Part shown: one piece after another, positions 57,540 through 64,000 of the stretch
How the letters are laid out: each line of letters starts with the position of its first letter
Numbering within the stretch: position 1 is the stretch's first letter
Origin: Polytrichum commune
Lineage: Eukaryota > Streptophyta > Polytrichopsida > Polytrichales > Polytrichaceae
Direction of reading: 5' to 3'
Length of the DNA stretch: 64,000 bases
NCBI GenBank assembly: GCA_950295325.1
Contig: OX485809.1
Coordinates: 12,152,001-12,216,000, forward strand
The notes under the pieces: model-generated
Databases searched by the model: none
Seen by the model: the letters and a program-made list of their open reading frames with translations, nothing else
What the model was told of the DNA's origin: nothing
Made by a program: the position numbers and the translations under genes

Positions 57540-60500
57540 CATGTCAGTGTAATGGAGTTTGGGACTACTTTAACAATGAAGTGCTTTTGATGAGAACTAC
57601 ATTTTGAATGAACAGGAAGTGTAATAGTGCACCTGGCTTTCTGGGTATATCAAGAGATTTCAGCTAACAAATTCCAATGTACAAGGGAACTAACTTCTCA
57701 TAATTCCAGAGTTGAATGTAAGAAACTTCGCTTTACTTGGCACATAGAATCAAGAATTTGTGTGACTGCAAGCACCAGATTCCATGAGCAGGAGTGACAT
57801 AATTGTTGGCAAAAGGTCCAAAATATGTAGAAAAGACACACTCTTAAAATCATGAACTGAGATGCAAGAGTTACGAGAGGTCTAAGTGCAGAATGTCATT
57901 CTGTTGCGGCTGTGACACATTTCTGAAACTAATACACCTACACCGATGAGTGGAGGTGTGGATCAATTGCCTGGTGTCAAAGGGCTCACAGGGCACATTA
58001 TGCTTCACTGGAGAATGCCGAGAGAATGGTGGGTGCTATTTGGCAACTTTTTCATGCTCTCCATCTTCTACTACACATAGTTAAATAACAAAACAATTTG
58101 TTGCATTCGCAAATCTTTGATGAAGCATTCACAAAAATCGGATATGCCTTGATGTAGTCATGCTAAGTTTTTGAGCTCAAAATTTATGTTCTAAACACGT
58201 GTCTTGTTGTGTCTGTTCTTAGATACACACCTAACCAAAAGTATAGGTGTTTGATTAAGAAAGGGAGCTAAATTAAGCACCCATAGAGCACCCATAAATT
58301 ATAGCTAAGTAGTCAAGGGCGACAATGGAGCAGTTGCAAAGTTATTGGATCATGTGTGTCTAAGGGTTGCTTTACATGAGTCCAAATGAATACGGGACTA
58401 TGACACGCATAAATCCTTGTATATGATTGGTCTAATCCACTAAATCAACCTTAAGGCCTTTAGCTAAGGGTCCTTGTTGGAGGTCAAGACCACTCCCTAA
58501 AATTCATTTTCTAATGAGGTGAATGCACTGAAGACAAGATCTTACACAATCCCAGGAAAATTGGATTGGACCAAAACGGAAACCCAATTTGCTTCCTTGC
58601 GGCTTTGTCGGAGCTTGGTCCGAGTGAATGTTTTGTGTTAATTAGCTTCAGATTTTGAAGGCCTCGACCCCCTCGTGTAAAGTGGACCTAAGAGTTCCAG
58701 TCACGGCACCGCTGGAATCAGGACCAGTGGAGTGGCCTTGTACTACTTAAAGGCACACCCACCACGACTACATACCACACTCAAAAGGTGGCAATTCAAA
58801 ACGGTGACCAACATGTAGCTGATATTTGCTTCTCTTGTTTTTGGCCATCAAATAAGCCTCTTCGAATGACCACTTGACATGGTCACCCCGACCAGAAACA
58901 CTATGAGATGCCTTTCACGTTTTCAAATGGTGCAAATTCTGTTGGAAGTAAGACTAGCTATTGTTGTGGTCGTGGTTGTCTTGAGTGCACAGTATCCTCA
59001 TTAATCCCCCAAACTATAGCCAAAGTATACTACAACCATCAACCATATGATAGTGGCTGTGTAAATGGCCCTCGAGTGGTACTGGAATTAAACATGCCAC
59101 AAGCAAAACTCAATCCTGGACTCGAGGACCTGAGGACCTAGTGAGCATGTTTATGAAGTCATCATTGGTATCTTCCCTGACAAGTACTACAGATATTATG
59201 GATTCCCGAGTGCATTCTTGGGAGTGCCAGAATGATATTCATCGCTATACTGCCAAAAAAAACATTTTTAGCAAACAGCAGGTTGTACACACAGACACAT
59301 GTCATCATGGTCATTGGCAAGAGTTCATCCAAAACCATCCAAAACCAAAATGAGCACAGAAATTTTGCAAGGACAGCTTTTCTCGAATGCATTGATAGAA
59401 GTTTAGTGGTAAAACGCTGAAAGCTTTCACATTTCATCCTGTGAAGTCTGCCCACAACGATAGACAGGAAAAATAGGCAGATTCTCCTAAACCCTGCAAT
59501 CCCTCTTTTCATTTGGACAGAGAAAACGTTGAATCGACCCCCTTCAGCATTTTCCTTCACAAGAATTCCCCTCTTTCTGCACAATATTCAAAATGACCAT
59601 AAATGCCCAATTTAAAGAACATTCTGGGCTCTACAGCCCTGTCAAGTCTGACTTATTAGGTGCCAACAAAATATATATATACACATATATACATCATTCC
59701 ATCCTCATCATATCACAACATCAATTCGAAAAATAGCACAAACCATCCCAGGAAGGTTCTTAAATACTCCAGGGAAAATTCAAAAATCAAATAAACAGGG
59801 TATTTTGAAATGGTTCTTGATTTTTTACGGTAGTGAGCTGAATACAGCAAACTAAAGAATGAAAATACATGGAAAAGAGAACAAAGGCATGTCCATCTTA
59901 TCCTAGTTATTACAAAAACCTTTACCTGCCCTAGTTAATATAAAAACCTTTCCCTGTTTATATTTTACCAAGTGAAAGATGGGTAGTAACCACTCTTTGC
60001 TAGAGTTCTAAACAAATTAATATATTTCTGACAAAACCCAGAAATATGGAGATAAGAGGGAGGTATCCACCTTTCATTACCCACCAAGCCAGAATTAGAA
60101 CATTCATATACCCATCATGTAAACCTCCATTATCTCGTGAACACTTCTGAGAAAAGGTGAAGAGTGTTAGATTGTTGGTACTGAGATGCAACACTATCAA
60201 CATAATTCAGGATAGCATCCTTATTCCTGTGGTAAATGGGCTGCTTACCCTCTCTAGTGAGTCGGGAGAAGAGAGAACGCTCTGGTTTGTCTGGAGGCAG
60301 CAGACAAATACACAAGATTACTTTTGCGTATTCCAAGGACATTGACCAAGTGATACATGGATGTCCAAGCACAAGATCATATCATTAAGAAGATATTTTA
60401 AAACACTTGGTTCTTCCATCAAGCCTCTGCAACTGAAGAGCACCATATCCACCATTTGGTTTGCTGACAAACCTGCTGCTTGTCATAATGTCTTGCCTCT

Positions 60501-60796
60501 CCTCACACCCTATCCTACATCCTGGCCTAATGCCCAAATCTGATCCGAAGACGAAACTCTGTAAGTAAAAGTGCTACAATAGACATCATGATAACTATGT
60601 CAAACTAGGGATGTTTGATAGGTTGACAACAGACCTCAGTGCCGTTCTCTTTTGGCTTCTAATCAGAGAAGAATTACGCTGATGTAATTGCAGCAGAAGT
60701 AGAAACTCCTATTGAAGCTACACAGAGGAGCCAGCGCATCCACCATTCTTGAAGCCAGTCAAAATTTTGGTTGGTGAGGACTATCTTCAGAGCTAA
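57540..60796. other. region downstream of the RBM39-like gene
   Basis: No second gene recognised. It must include the 3' UTR of the minus-strand gene ending at 60797, but I saw no decisive polyadenylation signal. It also contains a short TATATATACACATATATACA simple repeat at about 59673, and a segment near 58190-58250 related to 6770-6850. Confidence 0.4.
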
Positions 60797-63700
60797 TTAT
60801 TTGCTTTCGGGAAATTTTGTTTGATATGCGAGTGCAGTCTGCAAACACCAACCTTGTCATATTCCTATTATAATAGATTCTCAAGAATGAAAATTCAAGT
60901 GTGTTGTGACTATTATCGACATGTCTGCAATTTCGTACAGTACAACCACACCTAATCATAAACATTCAGCTCATTCTTGAGCTTCTAGGCACAACAATTA
61001 CATGATGAAATCTGAGTCACAAGTTTGTTTGAAAGACATACCATGTATGTTGCAGTGATCATTTTGCCAGCAAACCAGCGGCCATGCAAGGCCCGTTGAG
61101 CAGCACTGGCTGCAGAAGTGGAGTCAAAGCAAAGGTAGACATGACCTGCACTATTTCTGTGGGGAAACACATAGGAGCCTCAATGCATCAGTACAATAAA
61201 CACACTGTCTTCTCAGAATTCAACGAAACAGGTCTGTCTTGTCAGTGCTACTTGCATGATCAAAATACTGTTATGAAACCATAAGGCTCTGCACACCTAC
61301 TTCCCGCTTTTCCTGCACCTCGATAGCAGATTTACATTACTAAGATCTGACAAATTAGGATGATGCCAATTATGGACAGACACAACCTCCTAAAGACAAC
61401 ACAGTGATGATGCAAAATCACTCTTGGATTTTGTCCATACAAATCACCTCCAAAATTAAGTACAATGCACTGACCAGCAGGGCAAAGAACTGATAACTCA
61501 AGTAGATCAAACCCATTCATCACTTGTAAACCCACTTTCCTCTTATTTGTGGCTTGAAGTAGGCGTCCAATCGCAAATTTAGCCTTGCCTACTCTCAATA
61601 GCCAACAATTTTAGCCTTTTTCAGGAGTCAGGACCATGAAAACCTTGTAGCAGGGAAAACTGCATGGTTAGCTTAGCCAGGATGAAGTACAGGTATAACT
61701 GTACATTGAAAATGCTTCAGCTGCTCTATCCAAGTGCATGTAATCAGCACGACTTCCTAGTGTTACAGCACAGTGTAGCAAAAATGATACACAAAAGAGG
61801 GTTTCAGGTGCTCCCTTACTTGTCCACAAATATATGCTTAACTGCACCAAACTTTGAGCACTCATCTTGCACATCCTCCTTAATGTCCAAGTCAAATTCA
61901 GGATCGGCCTGATGAATAGCAAACAAAGGACCTAATTAGCAGTGCGTAGGAATGCAATACAGTGAATGTTATGCACAAGAACATTGTCATTGCCACAAGA
62001 CATTTGATAGTACAGGAGAGGTTGTGGCATGGACCATAATCAGCACTCTTGTTGCACAAGTCCAGAAATAGGAAATGTAAGTGAAGGGATGACACATTAT
62101 AGAGCACGAATGACCTGTTGCATTCCTATAAACTGCAAGTTACTGTGCAATAGAAAACAGGAGAAATTAAAAGACTTACCTCACTGCTAGGATCGAACAT
62201 GTTCTTCAGTAGCAGAAACTCACTAGGAGGGCCAATTGCCTCAACAGCACCAACAACGGGAGGGACAACAAGTCCAGGTGAACCAAGAACAGCTGCACCC
62301 AACGCTGGAGCAGCACCTGCCAGAACCAGGGGATTTTGCACAAAAAAGGGAGGCCTCACTATTGGTGCTCCAGCAGCAGGTACAGCTGTGCCGAGCAAGC
62401 CTAGTGCTGGAGCTGGGGTACTTGTTGCCAATGGGGCTGCAACACCACTGGAAGAAAGAAAACATCCAGTATAGTGAAAAAAAAGAACAAAACAATCAGA
62501 TATTGAGACATATCATATTCTCCTCGGGGCCAATCATAAACTATAAAGACATAATCAACCAATAACAACACATCAAATTTTAAAAACTTAACAACAGGAA
62601 CAACATGAAGAGCTTGTACCTGGTTCCACTTCCACTGCGATCAAGCTTCTGCATAAGAAGTGCTCTTGAGCGGGCATTCAAAGACTGCACATTGAACACA
62701 ACCAAGAGCAGAGTCATAGTCGTGAACAACAGACAAACTGAAAGAGTGCTGGATGAGAGTTGCAGTCATGTAAAAGTGTGACAGCGAGGATGAAAGTTCA
62801 TAGTAAATACCAAACCCCCTCCTTCATCATCATCCAGCTCTCCAGGGTGCACCCCCATGTCCTCCATGCCAATTTGGTCAGAGACAGCAGAAACCTGCAA
62901 ATTCAAAATCCTCCATTATAAATCTGCAAAACTTGCAATCTACAGAGAACTGGGTGTATAAAGATCACAGGTTCACTATTCTACAGAAGACAACTTGGTC
63001 AGTAAGACTCCCTCAGATACAAAACTGACAGTACAAAGCAACTAACCTTGATTGGGCGCCCTGCAAGCTCCAGCCCATTCAGACTCTGTTGTGCTGCACG
63101 TGCATCTTCCAGTCTAGCATACTGCACACACAAGTAACAATACCAACACTTTCTTTACAAGAAAGACGACAACACTTCTAGAGATAATCTTTAAAAGCCA
63201 CTGTATGTCTTACCTTCAGCTTGCATAACAGAACAATCACATTTCAAGCCACTATGTCTGAACAGCCTTGATACAACTTGGCTTGTGTTCTTTGTAATAA
63301 ACATCTGTAACCCCAGTAAGTAATTACATAAACCACATATCAACAACAAACTGTATGCTGCACAACTTACTTGAACAAACCCAAAACCTTTACTTTGCCC
63401 AGTTTCTATATCTGCAGGTAACTGCACCAGCTCCACTGGACCAAATGGCTCAAAAACCTGGAACAATTCACCCATATTTGGTCAATAGCTGCAAGACAGT
63501 GCAAGCCACTAATCCTTAGCACTTTGTGGGAAGGAAAGAAACACACACACACCAAATCTACTGTGGAGTCATAAGTAGATTCAATCTACTATCTCAGATT
63601 TCCTCCTGTCGGTAAAGGAGGATCAAAACCCCTTAGTCCATCAACTATTACATCGTAAGTTGTTTATAAGAAACAGGCATTACCTGACGCAGTTGATCTT

Positions 63701-64000
63701 CTGTCATGTTAAAATGCAAATTCCCCACATACAGCCGTCGGGCACCACCTGAGTAAGGACCAATAAAGCCACCTGCAACTCCAGGAACTACAGTAGTTGA
63801 CTGAACAAGATTCTTCTCTGCTTCTGATGGTTTGACCATAACAGGCTGATTTAGCAGTAACTGGCCTGACAACGCTATAGCCATTGGTACTGACATGGCA
63901 TCATAGAACTCTATGTACCTGCAGCAGGTGAAAAGGCAGACATGACATTAGTAATCCTCGCATGCAATAAAAGTATGCACAAATTAGTTCCACAAAATAT
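60797..64000 (-). CDS. RBM39-like: RBM39/CAPER-like (CC1-like) splicing factor, 3' half (partial)
   Basis: Nuclear RNA-binding protein of the U2AF-related CC1/RBM39 family, acting in pre-mRNA splicing. Nine exons in transcript order: 63684-63918, 63371-63457, 63047-63121, 62811-62894, 62620-62684, 62180-62447, 61820-61908, 61042-61156 and 60797-60838. All introns are GT-AG and all joins keep frame, giving 352 residues plus a partial codon; the 5' part lies beyond the window. Order: end of RRM1 (YIEFYDAMSVPMAIALSGQ, SEAEKN), RRM2 with RNP2 RLYVGNLHF and RNP1 KGFGFVQ (RNP1 ends at an intron; the next exon starts YARLED), LAGRPIK, a short acidic linker (ELDDDEGGG), SLNARSRALLMQKLDR, an Ala/Pro/Val-rich linker, then the C-terminal UHM-type RRM (LLLKNMFDPSSE, acidic helix DIKEDVQDECSKFG, ALHGRWFAGKMITATYM). 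The stop follows LAYQTKFPESK. The RWF motif typical of UHM domains is kept. It looks intact and functional. Confidence 0.93.

Noticed and set aside
59162-59584. 140-codon minus-strand frame downstream of the RBM39-like gene
   Set aside because: No recognisable domain, odd Cys/Met-rich composition, and it lies in the likely 3' flank; treated as chance.
1-64000. CRISPR arrays, bacterial operons, organelle insertions
   Set aside because: No regularly spaced identical repeats with unique spacers, no bacterial-type gene packing, and no plastid or mitochondrial gene was recognised.

Overview
This is a transposon-rich, AT-rich nuclear segment of a land plant, most likely a flowering plant. The evidence is one intron-rich plant gene plus remnants of the usual plant transposon groups: CACTA, PIF/Harbinger-like, hAT-like, Stowaway-like, Copia gag, L1-type LINE and a second LINE lineage. 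I cannot name the species. Only one ordinary host gene is visible: the 3' half of an RBM39/CAPER-like (CC1-like) splicing factor on the minus strand, 60797 to the right edge, in nine exons with consistent phases.

Layout. 1-3.5 kb: non-coding. 3.5-10.9 kb: right part of a decayed CACTA (En/Spm) element. It carries a Transposase_24-like gene, a second gene whose protein has a coiled-coil start and an FCP1/SCP-like (NIF/HAD) domain with lost catalytic Asp residues, a small C-terminal domain exon, dense subterminal repeats, and an intact-looking terminus at 10928. 10.9-12.1 kb: an unrecognised broken coding region starting directly at that terminus. 12.1-14.4 kb: LTR-like non-coding DNA holding one copy of a roughly 1-kb LTR. 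16-22 kb: MITEs and dispersed repeats.

22.98-31.68 kb reads best as a single L1-type LINE insertion with a 5' inversion (twin priming). ORF1 and most of ORF2 lie on the minus strand, the zf-RVT segment and tail lie on the plus strand, and an 18-bp near-identical target duplication brackets the whole. It was later hit by a 973-bp solo LTR (perfect 5-bp duplication, inside the endonuclease domain) and by a roughly 2-kb LTR-like block.

32-47 kb: two paralogous remnants of an unrecognised protein family (one split by a MITE), a 69-bp minisatellite, a Copia gag remnant containing a 70-bp LINE stub, a foldback MITE, an I/jockey-like LINE remnant, a 1.2-kb PIF/Harbinger-like element and a Stowaway-like MITE. 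49-57.5 kb: a PIF-like MITE, a 45-bp tandem repeat and a hAT-like element. The PIF-like and hAT-like elements share an internal hairpin module although their termini belong to different superfamilies.

The genes do not form a pathway. The story is nested transposition beside one constitutive-type RNA-processing gene. All homology calls are from reading; no database search was run.
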